64,000 nucleotides of DNA from Saccharum officinarum (taxonomy: Eukaryota > Streptophyta > Magnoliopsida > Poales > Poaceae): NCBI GenBank assembly GCA_020631735.1, contig CM036199.1, positions 23,415,553 to 23,479,552 of the forward strand. The letters run 5' to 3'. The notes below the pieces were generated by a model that saw only the letters and a list, made by a program, of their open reading frames with translations, was not told where the DNA came from and made no database searches. How positions within the stretch are numbered: position 1 is the first letter of the stretch; every line of letters begins with the position of its first letter. A program made the position numbers and the translations under genes. Positions 11,324 through 23,716 of the stretch are shown here, piece by piece.

Positions 11324-14300
11324 CACCCTAAAATTTGCTTCTTTAGAAATAGAGCTAAAATGAGTTAATTTTGAATTTTTGTGCTCATAAAAACATAGGG
11401 AAATAATATTTTTCACTATATTGAAATTTATCATAAGGTTTAGCAACTTGTTGATGCATTCATGCTGATGCATTTGTGTTTTTGTATTGCTTGGTTTTGA
11501 CCAAAGATCAAAATGAATTCAAGTTGTTCTTTCAAAATGCGTTTAGGTCGATTTTCCTTCTCCGATATACATATATCATTTTTCTACAATCAAATTCCTT
11601 GTTTCTCACCTCAAGTTTTCGTTGAGAGCTCCCTCAAATATTTTCACTGTAACCCAAATCACTCCTACCTTATTTCTCATCTGTCAATCAACCTCTACAA
11701 ACTTCTCAGGAATTTTTCTGGCTTCTTATGTAGCTTGTTTCTACTTATCTATGAGCATAATCTAATTTTTAGATGCTCTAAAATATCTTATCATGAGCGC
11801 CAAATACTTTATTTGGAGTCCTCATGTTCCATAATATCTCTAGAAAATTTTTCTGAATTTTTGGAGCTTTCGGAGTATTTTTCGCGGCTTAAATAATAAT
11901 TCTGGACTTTTCTAGAATTATTTTATCCATGAAAATAATTAATTCTAAAAATAATAAATCTCTCATTTTCCCCACCGCTCAAAGCCCATGTGCAATAATC
12001 TTAATAAATCTCAAAGGCCCATATATTTGTTTACTAATGGGCTTTAATAATTAATTAGACCTATTAGTAAAGACGGAGGGTGCAACATCAATTAGTACCA
12101 TATTGCTAGTTGATGTGAAGGCGAGGAGTTTTCTCTCAATAAGTATGGACCTATCCCTTGGGCAAAGTACACCAAAACTACCGTAAGAGGAGCCCCTAGT
12201 TTGGGAAATCTCTCGTGTAGTAAATTATATTTTTCTCCTCTTTCTCTCGCCGTCGCCGTCGCCGTCGCCGCCGCGCTGCCTAGCCCGGCCATACTCTCCT
12301 CGGCAACAAGTAAGTCCGCCGCCATCCCTGTATTCTTGGAAAATAAACCCGCAGTCCAAAACATGTTTACAGATTTTGTTTTCTTCATTTGAAAGCGTAT
12401 TTTGTTTCGGTTAAGAATAAATTACGTTTTCAGCTATTTACAGAATTGCCAGTGATTTTGTTTTAGCCATAACTTCTCCGTTTTAACTCCAATTTGATCC
12501 GTTCAAATTGCGTTAGGTTCGTAATTTCATAATCTACATGTTAATACTACTGTTAAGTAGGTTTTCAACTTTTAAAATTCTTGATTAGATTTAATCTATT
12601 ATTTTAATAGAGGAAATCTTGTTTATTTCATATCTTCTACGTTTCAACTCCGTTTTGAACCATTCAAGTTGCGTTAGATTCATAGCAACGAGATCTACGT
12701 ATTTGTAACAGTGTTTATCATGTCACTAATATTGAAATTTCATGGTTTGAATCATATTTTAAATAACAATTATGCAACTGGGTTTTATAAATAAAATATG
12801 ATTTGTTTTACTTCAGTTCTATAATTTGAATCTAAATTTGACTTAAATTATAATCTCTATAAAATATCTTATATATGTTTTTATATCATTAAGATACATG
12901 AAGCTAATAGTTTTATGGGTTAATCTATCGGTAGTTGTATCTTTTCAACCATAGCTCCGATTAGCGTGCTTTTTGCGACTTTGTGTTCGTAGCGATGCGT
13001 AGAATCGTGTTTCAAACTCTTTTACTTATTTTTGTATGATTGGTGTACTGTTCTAATATAGATCTATTGTTTGCTTCATGTATGATTGTATGGATGCTTG
13101 TGTGGTGCTATATGGTTCAGTCAATCGATGAGGTTTACGTGGTGATTAAGAAGCTATTTTCTAAAGACTAGAAGCTGAGAATTAGAAGGAGAAGATTAAA
13201 AGTTGAATACTAAAGGCTTTCGAGCGTATTACTTTGGGGGAAAAGCAAGTTAAGGCAAGTATAGCATGGGATCATCCTTGTTACCTAATCACTTTTAAAG
13301 CACTTAAATCACTATGCATGTGTCTCCTTGTTAAGGATGCCTTAGAAATTGATCTTGTACCTTGTCGCCTATGGTTTTGCATTGGGTAGTTATTGCTAGT
13401 GCTCAACATAAACTATGATCTTGTAATTTGACTAATGGAATATGCAATAACATTAAAAGATGACTTTTTAGTAACATAATGAAAGAGGGCTAGAGCCTTG
13501 GGCTATCTTTTGGTGCTCTAGTTTCTCTCCGTAAGGACTTATCTGTAAGCGAACATCCAGGACTTACAGTACAGCTGTGAGGGCTACATGGCTCTGGCTT
13601 TAGTCATATAAGAGAACCTTTTCTAGCTTGTTAGAGGTTACCCGAAAGGGCACAAAAGGGGTGTTTCTCAGGTTGGGTGTAGTGCGGCTTCTGTCCTTAT
13701 GTGTATAGGCTGCGCGTCATTGTGCCATACGGAAGGGGAGCTCTACATTCGCAGGTTACAGAAACCTAGCGGTCCTAACTTGTTAGATGAACCTTGGAAA
13801 GACTTCATTATGAAACCTGTCTGCCTATTGATGCCTTGCAAACCTCGGGCTTATGGGGATCATGACTCACAGTGAAAGTGTACAACCTCTGCAAAGTGTA
13901 AAACTGGTATATCAACCGTGCTCACGGTCACGAGCGGCCTTGGACCCTTATAGAATAGATGATCACTATTGAACTGTAAAATGCTTATGTTTTTGCTATT
14001 CATTCTTCATATTACCTGATCATATGTTGATTCTGGGATTAAAGACAACTTGATGCTACTCATATGCTAAAACTTTGCCAACTAAAAGCTATATGCAGTT
14101 AAACCTGTGTCATGCCTCTTGAGCCTTATGAACCCCATGATATATTTGCTGAGTTCGACATGGACTCACTCTTACTATTTCCCACATCTCAGGAAGGGTA
14201 CCAGACTGCTAGATTCTGGAATTTTTAGGCTTGTGATCAACCAGTCAGTTTGATCCTAGAGTGAAGGTTACACCCGGTGTTCGGAGTTGTCTTGCCGCTG

Positions 14301-14455
14301 TGTTGCTCTCTAAGGTTATATATTATACTATAGTGTTATGCTTAATAAGCATTTGTCTTTCGATATTACACCTATCTGCAGCTATATGTGAGATTTGGCC
14401 TCTTTATTTCGCATATAGTATATATCTGGTTTTGTCCTTAAAACCGGGTGTGACA
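11319..14455 (+). repeat. T LTR 2 (central)
   Basis: A 3137-bp LTR with the same ends as LTR 1 and only scattered substitutions. It serves at once as 3' LTR of the left unit and 5' LTR of the right unit, which is the signature of LTR-LTR recombination. It shares the longer GTC/GCC patch with LTR 1 and the CTCTAAGGTT variant with LTR 3. Confidence 0.9.
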
Positions 14456-16737
14456 AAGTGGTATCAGAGCAATGCTGACTGTAGGACGCAAGCCTAGTGA
14501 GAAATAGGCCGTCTTAAGGTTTTGAACTTGCAATAAAATCCTTGTTCTATAATCCTTGATATTTTCTTCTCTATTATATATCTACCCTTGATATTTGTCT
14601 CTTCCTTGATGCTTATTTTAAGCCTTTGTTCTCATCTATACTCATTGTCTTGATATGCTTTTAGAATCTTCTCTTACCACTTTCTTGCGTCATCAGAAGA
14701 GTAGATTTAGGATCCTTTGCCCTTAATATAAAGAGGATGGTAGTATCGCAAGTTGAGTCAATGTTTGCTTTGTGCACCTATAATGCTTTGTTGAATGTCA
14801 TTGTGCATGTGCTTGTTTTGGATCTTTGTATGATTGCAATGATCTTGTGGAGTTTGTCCACATTTTCATTTAGTCTAGGTTTATAAGGTATAAGGATCAA
14901 TGCAATATATAGTTGGGTTGGTTTATCTTGTTCTCTCGATTCTATCTTTTCTGGAGCAGTCTGTCTTTTCTTCAGTGCTCAGAAATATCTGCTTAGCAAA
15001 AGTTTGTGAAATTTTTATGGAAACAACCAGACTTGAACATCTTCCCAATGCCTCTGGAATCACCTTCATAGCTATTATGGTTTGGGAGTTATGAAAATCA
15101 CAAGTTGATGCAACTGCGCTGCCTAAACCTTGGAATAGTTTCTGTTGGGCACTATGTTCGACTACCTTAACTACAGAATATGGGAAAGTGTTCTATACAA
15201 AAGTTGCTGAGGATTCCATAATATTTTCAACCAAGTAAGGCATGTCATCATATAAGTTTTGGAACTCTAGATACAACTATTGCAAGATGCCGCATCTGTG
15301 CTGCCAGACTTTCTGGACAGATTTCATGTCTCACTCTGAAACCATATTTTAAAATCGGAATCTGGGGAGGTGATCAATAACAAAGTTGTAGAAAATTTGA
15401 TAAGCTTTCCAACGGTATAAGGTGCAACTTAATTGGATTAACGGAACTCGAGTTATGGTTGTTTTTCTGCACTGCTGTTTATCTATCCGCGAGGAATTTC
15501 AGATCACTTGTTCCTTCTTATAGACATGAGTATCCTTGGGATATCAGAAGATCTTTATGATGGTTAATTCACTCGAAAGAAGATGCAAGCTATCCTTTGT
15601 TGTTCCCCTAGTTTATCTTTTCTTAAGGGGGGTAGCCAAGTTGAGGAAGATGCAAGATGGAGATTTCATACATTCTAGTTTTTCACTTGGAAGAATGGGT
15701 TAACCCCATGGTTGAGAAGTTAACATCAAGCGTAGATATCCTCAACTCAAGATTGATAATTGTTGGATTGTCTATAAGGAGCTTGAGTAACCATCAGGAT
15801 TGGTCTTCGCTTTGAGCTATCATCAATTGGGAGTGTAACCTTCAATATACCCAAGACAAGTTGGCCCTGATGGCATAGGAAGGAGATATTAGACAACTGC
15901 AGTTGGTTCTATGAAGACTTAGAAGACCTCAATGTTGCACCAAGCATGGTAAGCAATTTTTGATAGAAGGAATGTCCTCACTTGGATGTGTTATCCCTCA
16001 TGGTTGGTGTATGAAGGAGTCAGAAAGTAAATGATGTGTGGAAATAGAACCCACCAAATCAAAGGATGTAAGTGAGACTTAGAGATTCATGAAAATGGTA
16101 GGATACTATCAGAGGTTCATTAGGGGCATTATAATCTGGACATAAGAGTGACATCAACGTGGATTGTAAGAATCTAGTAGACATTATCAATAAGATGGGG
16201 TTGAGCTAGTGACATTATTATTGGATTAGAATTGATTTTGACTTGGAAGTGTGTTATCACTTGGAGAAGCAAAGTAAGAGTCATTGTCGATGCCCTTAGC
16301 AAAGGAGAGTTTTGCTAAGAAGATTCGGACGACACCATGGACTAAGCATTGTTTTTAAGTGTTGAGCAACTTCTGAGCATATATAGTCATTAATGTTTTG
16401 AAGTTGGTGATGGAACCTACTTTGGACCAAGAAAGTAAGAAGGCTCCATTGGAAGGTGAACATATGAAGAAAGAGATTTGATAGTATGGACTAAAAAGGA
16501 AAGATGACCTAGTGATTGGAGTTACCTAAGAGTTGTTCGGAGTACCCATAAAGATTTTGGAATTAGTTGAGCAAGTTACTTGTGGTAAGGTTATCCTAAG
16601 CAAAGTAAGGCGGAATCTTTATCAAGGATATGGAACTACTCAAGAAAGTGAGAACGATTCTAAGACAGAGTATGCCTATCTCTTTGACCACTATCTTCCG
16701 AATCTCGGGACGAGATTCATCTTAAGGGGGGTAGAAT
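14456..16737 (+). mobile_element. T internal region 2
   Basis: Nearly identical to internal region 1, with a small insertion near 15645 that repeats GCAAGATGGA. The pol remnant matching that of internal 1 begins near 16062; here the CAG codon has become TAG (GAGACTTAG), so it is further decayed. It ends with the polypurine tract AAGGGGGGTAGAAT before LTR 3. Confidence 0.85.
14459..14470 (+). other. Primer binding site of T, copy 2
   Basis: TGGTATCAGAGC three bases after LTR 2, identical to the first copy. A functional-looking primer site after the central LTR shows that the second unit is a full LTR-internal unit and not a fragment. Confidence 0.9.
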
Positions 16738-19700
16738 TGTAACACCCTAAAATTTGCTTCTTTGGAAATAGAGCTAAAATGAGTTAATTTTGAATTTTTG
16801 TGCTCATAAAAACATAGGGAAATAATATTTTTCACTAAATTGAAATTTATCATAAGGTTTAGCAACTTGTTGATGCATTCATGCTGATGCATTTGTGTTT
16901 TTGTATTGCTTGGTTTTGACCAAAGATCAAAATGAATTCAAGTTGTTCTTTCAAAATGCGTTTAGGTCGATTTTCCTTCTCCGATATACATATATCATTT
17001 TTCTACAATCAAATTCCTTGTTTCTCACCTCAAGTTTTCGTTGAGAGCTCCCTCAAATATTTTCACTATAACCCAAATCACTCCTACCTTATTTCTCATT
17101 TGTCAATCAACCTCTACAAACTTCTCAAGAATTTTCCGGCTTTTTATGTAGCTTGTTTCTACTTATCTATGAGCATAATCTAATTTTTAGATGCTCTAAA
17201 ATATCTTATCATGAGCTCCAAATACTTTATTTGGATTCCTCATGTTCCATAATGTCTCTAGAAAATTTTCCCAAATTTTCGGAGCTTTCGGAGTATTTTT
17301 CGCGGCTTAAATAATAATTCTGGACTTTTCTAGAATTATTTTATCCATGAAAATAATTAATTCTAAAAATAATAAATCTCTCATTTTCCCCACCGCTCAA
17401 AGCCCATGTGCAATAATCTTAATAAATCTCAAAGGCCCATATATTTGTTTACTAATGGGCTTTAATAATTAATTAGACCTATTAGTAAAGACGGAGGGTG
17501 CAACATCAATTAGTACCACATTGCTAGCTGATGTGAAGGCGAGGAGTTTTCTCCCAATAAGTATGGACCTATCCCTTGGGCAAAGTACACCAAAACTACC
17601 GTAAGAGGAGCCCATAGTTTGGGAAATCTCTCGTGTAGTAAATTATATTTTTCTCCTCTTTCTCTCACCGTCGCCGCCGCGCTGCCTAGCCCGGCTATAC
17701 TCTCCTCGGCAACAAGTAAGTCCGCCGCCGTCCCTGTATTCTTGGAAAATAAACCCGCAGTCCAAAACATGTTTACAGATTTTGTTTTCTTCATTTGAAA
17801 TCGTATTTTGTTTCGGTTAAGAATAAATTACGTTTTCAGCTATTTAAAGAATTGCTAGTGATTTTGTTTTAGCCATAACTTCTCCGTTTTAACTCTGATT
17901 TGATTCGTTCAAATTGCGTTAGGTTCGTAATTTCATAATCTACATGTTAATACTACTGTTAAGTAGGTTTTCAACTTTTAAAATTCTTGATTAGATTTAA
18001 TCTATTATTTTAATAGAGGAAATCTTGTTTATTTCATATCTTCTACGTTTCAACTCCGTTTTGAGCCATTCAAGTTGCGTTAAATTCATAGCAACGAGAT
18101 CTACGCATTTGTAACAGTGTTTATCATGTCACTAATATTGAAATTTCATGGTTTGAATCATATCTTAAATAACAATTATGCAACTGGGTTTTATAAATAA
18201 AATATGATTTGTTTTACTTTAGTTCTATAATTTGAATCTAAATTTGACTTAAATTATAATCTCTATAAAATATCTTATATATATTTTTATATCATTAAGA
18301 TACATGAAGCTAATAGTTTTATGGGTAAATCTATCGGTAGTTGTATCTTTTCAACCATAGCTCCGATTAGCGTGCTTTTCGTGACTTTGTGTTCGTAGCG
18401 ATGCGTAGAATCGTGTTTCAAACTCTTTAACTTATTTTTGTATGATTGGTGTACTGTTCTAATATAGATCTATTGTTTGCTTCGTGTATGATTGTATGGA
18501 TGCTTGTGTGGTGCTATATGGTTCAGTCAATCGGTGAAGTTTACGTGGTGATTAAGAAGCTATTTTCTGAAGACTAGAAGCTGAGAATTGGAAGGAGAAG
18601 ATTGAAAGTTGAATACTAAAAGCTTTCGAGCGTATTGCTTTGAGGGAAAAGCAAGTTAAGGCAAGTATAGCATGGGATCATCCTTGTTACCTAATCACTT
18701 TTAAAGCACTTAAATCACTATGCATGTGTCTCCTTGTTAAGGATGCCTTATAAATTGATCTTGTACCTTGTCGCCTATGGTTTTACATTGGGTAGTTATT
18801 GCTAGTGCTCAACATAAACTATGATCTTGTAATTTGACTAATAGAATATGCAATAACATTAAAAGATGACTTTTTAGTAACATAATGAAAGTGGGCTAGA
18901 GCCTTGGGCTATCTTTTGGTGCTCTAGTTTCTCTTCGTAAGGACTTATCTGTAAGCGAACATCCGGGACTTACAGTACAGCTATGAGGGCTACATGGCTC
19001 TAGCTTTAGTCATATAAGAGGACTTTTTCTAGCTTGTTAGAGGTTACCCGAAAGGGCGCAAAAGGGGTGTTTCTCGGGTTGGGTGTAGTGTGGCTTCTGT
19101 CCTTATGTGTATAGGCTGCGCGTCATTGTGCCATACGGAAGGGGAGCTCTACATTCGTAGGTTACAGAAACCTAGCGGCCCTAACTTGTTAGACGAACCT
19201 TGGAAAGAATTCGTAGTGAAACTTGTCTGCCTATTGAGGCCTTGCAAACCTCGGGCTTATGGGGATCATGACTTACAGTGAAAGTGTACAACCTCTGCAG
19301 AGTGTAAAATTGGTATATCAGCCATGCTCACGGTCACGAGCGGCCTTGGACCCTTATGGAATAGATGATCACTATTGAACTGTAAAACGCTTATGTTTTT
19401 GCTATTCATTCTTCATATTACCTGATCATATGTTGATTCTAGGATTAAAGACAACTTGATGCTACTCATATGCTAAAACTTTGCCAACTAAAAGCTACAT
19501 GCAGTTAAACCCGTGTCATGTCTCTTGAGCCTCATGAACCCCATGATATATTTGCTGAGTTCAACATGGACTCACTCTTGCTATTTTCCACATCTCAAGA
19601 AGGGTATCAGACTGCTAGATTCTAGAATTTTTAGGCTTGTGATCAACCAGTCAGTTTGATCCTGGAGTGAAGGTTACACCCGGTGTTCGGAGTTGTCTTG

Positions 19701-19860
19701 CCACTGTGTTGCTCTCTAAGGTTATATATTATACTATAGTGTTATGCTTAATAAGCATTTTCTTTTGATATTACACCTATCTGCAGCTATATGTGAGATT
19801 TGACCTCTTTATTTCACATATAGTATATATCTGGTTTTGTCCTTAAAACCGGGTGTGACA
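16738..19860 (+). repeat. T LTR 3
   Basis: A 3123-bp LTR ending GGGTGTGACA at 19860, directly followed by GTGAT, the right target duplication. It is shorter than the other two mainly because the GTC/GCC patch near 17668 has fewer units. Its last bases are followed by S sequence and not by a primer site, marking the end of the composite. Confidence 0.88.
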
Positions 19861-22800
19861 GTGATTCGAATGGATTATTAACCAGGTGGTAATTTATTCC
19901 TTACACAAACCTCACTCACCCGCTAAAGTGAGATATTGGTCACCGAGTCAACTATCCAGGTAAAGTCTCGGGTTTGCCAGGAACCACATGTACCCGGGGC
20001 CGACCGACTACCTTTCGGTCTTATCATCGTGCCCCCGTGTCCTACCACACCTTCTCCGGTATAGTGCGCTGCGGGTAATCCACTCGGCCCGAATAATCTC
20101 CCAGCTTCGCGGTCGAAAGGTACATTATTCGGCCAGCTAAATGTGAGGCATGCGTTCAACATGACCTGAGGCCCAACAACAGTCGGTCCTTAATCGACAC
20201 AGACGGAAATCACTACAGTTCGAAACCCTATAAGTTTTTGTCCGATCTCAACTTCAAATTAACACTTAGTTGTCCTATGATGACATAATTATCCAAGCAG
20301 ATCCAGGTAATCACCTATAGCTCGCAGGTGACAGGAAATCATCTGACTTCTACCGGTCTAAACCAGCTAAGCATTGACTTGACTGCGAATACTAGGGTAA
20401 CAAGGATATAGTATAACAAAGGTAAACAGGTATAATGCAGCAACTGTTGCAAACAACTCCTGAACGTAATGCATCAATTAAAGTAAAACATTAATTAAAT
20501 ATTTGCAAACTGAGGGAGAAATGCTCTGGGGCTTGCCTCTCTCGAAGGAACTCGGGCGATGATCTGGGCACTCCGAAAGTTCCTCAACGTCCTCCTCGTC
20601 GGCCTCGGGCACCTCCTGTGGCTGCACCTCGGGCTGCTCTTCCGACTCCTCGAGTACGACGAATGGATTCTCTGTTTGTGATCCTGTATGATGCATGTGA
20701 GTAAATGCTTATGCAAAAGGTGCATCGGATGAAGGGACACAATGATTATGATTACATGCAAGGTAGATGAACATGATTCTCTTTATTGGGTAGAGTAGAA
20801 GTAAAGTTCTTCTACAAGGCAGTCAACATCATCCAAGAACATGTACTATAAGCACCTATCATCTACTGCATTCTCTTCTACTACTAACTACCATGTAGCC
20901 ACACATAAGTACTGCTACACTAATACTACAACCACTGTACTAACATACTAAGTCACCACATCAAGTTAAAATGCTTCAAAGATACACCAAAGATTTACTA
21001 ATTCACTAATCATGCACAAACAAAGCATAATTAAACCCTAATTAGCACTAGGTTTAAATAGCAATATCTATTTTGTTAGTACAGAAAAATCTTAAAAAAT
21101 TACAGTAGCTTGCTAGTACCAAACATAGCATACCACATAAATTTCACTGCATTTGGATAAGTAAAATAGCCTACACAAAAATAACAAGATATGACATAAA
21201 TATGAGCATGAAAATACTTTGTATTATGAAAAGTATCAAACAACAGATTTAGTATTTTTCCTATGTTCTACATAGTAAATAAGCACTGTACAAAAATTAT
21301 CATGCCCATGTTTTATACATATTTTTCTCTCTAGCAAAAATAACAAATATAAGCAAATAAAGGCACTTGAACTAAGCCTCAATATTTTTCTATAGAATAG
21401 ACATGCCATATATTTTTCATACAAAGTGCGTCACACAAGAAGACTAACAAAATTGGAACCATATTTTTCTGAGTAACAATGAATTTACTATGCATTTTCC
21501 AAGTTAACAACAATATTCAAGAATAAAATAAAGTTCTATATAAAAGTATCTCAAACTGCAGATTTCATATTTTCTACTGTAGATCTAATGCTAACAGACA
21601 TTACAAAATTTGGTTCACTTTATTTGGAGCAAATATGAGCACACAAACATTTTCCAAACCATTTCTCTGCTCAAATAATAATAAAAAAATAGAAAAGGAT
21701 TTTCCTATCGTTACTGGGCCGGCCCAAGGGAGCTACCTGGCCCATGGCCGCTTTCGGCCTTAGCCAAAAGGGCAGGAACGGGGTGAGTTGGCCCGGCTCG
21801 GCCTCCCGGTCCAAGGCCGAATTCGGCCCAACGGAGGGAAACCGAGGGAGGTGGCCCGGCGGCGGACTGCGGCAGCGCAACCGCCGTCTCCGGTCGTGCT
21901 GAGGCGCGTGGAGCAGTGTGCGAGGTTCGTGGCGAGGAGACGAACGCGATGCACTAACCCAAATAGGGTAAGAAGGAGCGGGGAGCCCCGACCACGGCGA
22001 GGTAGAGCGCGGCAGCGCCATGGCCGGCGACGGAGGAAACGCCCAAGGCGGGCTCTACTTGGCTCGACTAGCGAAGCTATCGTGAGCATGGGGTGTCGGA
22101 GAGCGAGGCGGAGGGTGTGCTCGCTATTACAGGCGGCAGTGGACTACCGACGGCGAATTTCGCTGGCGGAGCGGACGGTGGCGATGGCAGCGAGCCTGTC
22201 CGCTCGGTGTTGGGCGAGGGAGGAGAAGGCGGGGCAGAGAAATGGAGTAGACGGGGAGGAGCGGAGCGCCTGGCGGCTTTGAAGGCGGGCGTCGGGTTGC
22301 TGGGGCCCGAGGAGCGCCACTCGGCCAGCGACGCAAGCGCATGGCGGCCACGGGGCGACCGGCGCCTGTGCACGGTCGGGATGTTCGTGTCCGCGCGCGG
22401 GAGAAAGGGAGGAGTGACGCGGGCGTGGGCTTGGGCCGGGGAAGCCATGCTGGGCCAGAAGGAGGAGCGTGGGCGCGAGCGCAGCGCGTGGGAGAAAGAG
22501 TTGGGCCGGCTGCGCTGATGGCCCGAATGGGAGGCGCGGCCCAAATAAGAAAATGAACTCCTTTTCTTTTTATTTTTCAAATCCAATTTTAACCAAACCG
22601 CCCCCAAATTCAAAATTTGAACAAGTAAAAAGCATTTTCGCAAACTGGTCCAAAAACAAAAGTTGCTTAGAATTTAATTCTCTACAACTTTGCTTTAGGG
22701 ACCAACTAAAAATTTTGCAAAGATTTTGAGCTAGAATGCAAAAACTAAATTGGAAGGGTTTTTGACCATTTTTAGGAATATTTTTAAAAGCAAAATTTGA

Positions 22801-23064
22801 CAAAACTTTGAATACCAAAGTTGCTCTATAAATCATGGTGAACCATCATAAGCTAATTAGTTAGGCAAACAAACATGTTTAACACTAGTATAAGCAAGAA
22901 CATGGCATAGAATTATTTAAACAAAACTATTGCAACAAGCATGTTTCAAGTCCATGTTTCATTAGTTTCATTTTACAGTTGATGCTGTGCTCATGAATGC
23001 TTGATGATGCATTATGCTCATGATTTGCTGGTGCTAAATGCATGCGTAACACTAGGGTGTTACA
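19861..23064 (-). mobile_element. S: solo LTR (minus strand), right segment (contig A)
   Basis: This is the continuation of S after the T insertion. It ends at 23064 with GGGTGTTACA, the minus-strand LTR start. A very GC-rich, CpG-rich block at about 21710-22550 sits between AT-rich flanks. Many overlapping frames of 60-190 codons occur there on both strands, as expected of GC-rich noncoding DNA, and none shows a known domain. No primer site is visible, which fits a solo LTR. A copy appears at 40614-43819. Confidence 0.7.
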
Positions 23065-23716
23065 TCGCCAGCTCCGTAAGCAGCATGATGACCAACGACC
23101 CGGGGCAGCCACCAACTCCTGTACGACGCCCCTGGGAGATCATGAGGTGATGACGAACACCACGGCAAGACCACGTCACGCAAGACGGCTGGCGATCCAC
23201 CACCATGTCTATAGTGCCACCACAACCGGCACAGTAGCACCACGCCATCCCATACCGTGACGTGGGCACAAGACCATGACGACAACCACGCCCGGACGTG
23301 CGCTACATCATGTCAAGATGGTGTTTCTTGCAAGCCAAGTTAGCTAGGTTCCCTCCCTCAGGCTCATGACCCCTCGGTCAGGAGAACCTCCTTCTTTGTT
23401 TATGACCTGGCCTCGGACTCTATATAAGGACAGCCAGGGCACCTTCTAAGACATCGAACTCACAAAACTCTCATTCAGACAGTCCATCTTCTAGCTCTAG
23501 CTCCATTCTCCTACCTCTTCCACCATTCTTACACCCCCATTATAAGAACTTCAGAGCATTCAAGCGTGGAACACACACTCGATCATCTCTAAGACTGGAC
23601 GTAGGGCTCTGGCCTGAACCAGTATAAATCCTCGTGTATTTTAGATGCTACCATCGTCTTCCTAGAGCAGCGTGATATTCGTATAAATTTACGAGTCGGT
23701 CTATAAAACACCGACA
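23065..23716 (+). mobile_element. E0: right half of split 5' LTR (contig A)
   Basis: After S the LTR of E0 resumes. It contains a TATA box at 23421-23429 and ends TATAAAACACCGACA. The next bases are a primer-site-like sequence, so this is a 5' LTR. With 4565-5104 it makes an LTR of about 1.19 kb. The terminal CCGACA pairs with the TCGG of the mutated left end. Confidence 0.7.
23421..23429 (+). promoter_or_regulatory. TATA box in E0 LTR
   Basis: TATATAAGG lies in a pyrimidine-rich context about 290 bp before the LTR end, followed by a C/T-rich leader. This is the normal position for the U3 promoter of a plant LTR. It has a second copy at 44177-44185. Confidence 0.6.

Larger units (their letters stand above)
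5907..19860 (+). mobile_element. T: composite Tekay-like element, LTR-int-LTR-int-LTR
   Basis: Three near-identical LTRs of about 3.13 kb alternate with two internal regions of about 2.28 kb. Each LTR starts TGTAACACCC and ends GGGTGTGACA. Each internal region starts with a tRNA-iMet primer site and ends in a polypurine tract. The outer flanks are GCGAT (5902-5906) and GTGAT (19861-19865), a 5-bp target duplication with one mismatch, so the array behaves as one insertion. Unequal recombination between LTRs of two copies would give this order. It lacks functional gag or pol; only shreds of Ty3/gypsy pol remain, and the termini suggest a non-autonomous relative of Tekay/Del chromoviruses. Confidence 0.85.

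Noticed and set aside
11513..11896. 127-codon frame in T LTR 2, also at 37684-38067 and shortened at 16932
   Set aside because: The frame length depends on single homopolymer bases that differ between copies, and the sequence is LTR.
5907..19860. Satellite or CRISPR-like tandem array
   Set aside because: The 5.4 kb period is explained fully by alternating LTR and internal regions with primer sites and polypurine tracts.
21671..22643. Overlapping long open frames on both strands (up to 188 codons), repeated at 42425-43398
   Set aside because: They lie in a GC-rich block of a solo LTR, where stops are rare by composition. Up to four frames are open at once, and none shows a domain or a consistent start.
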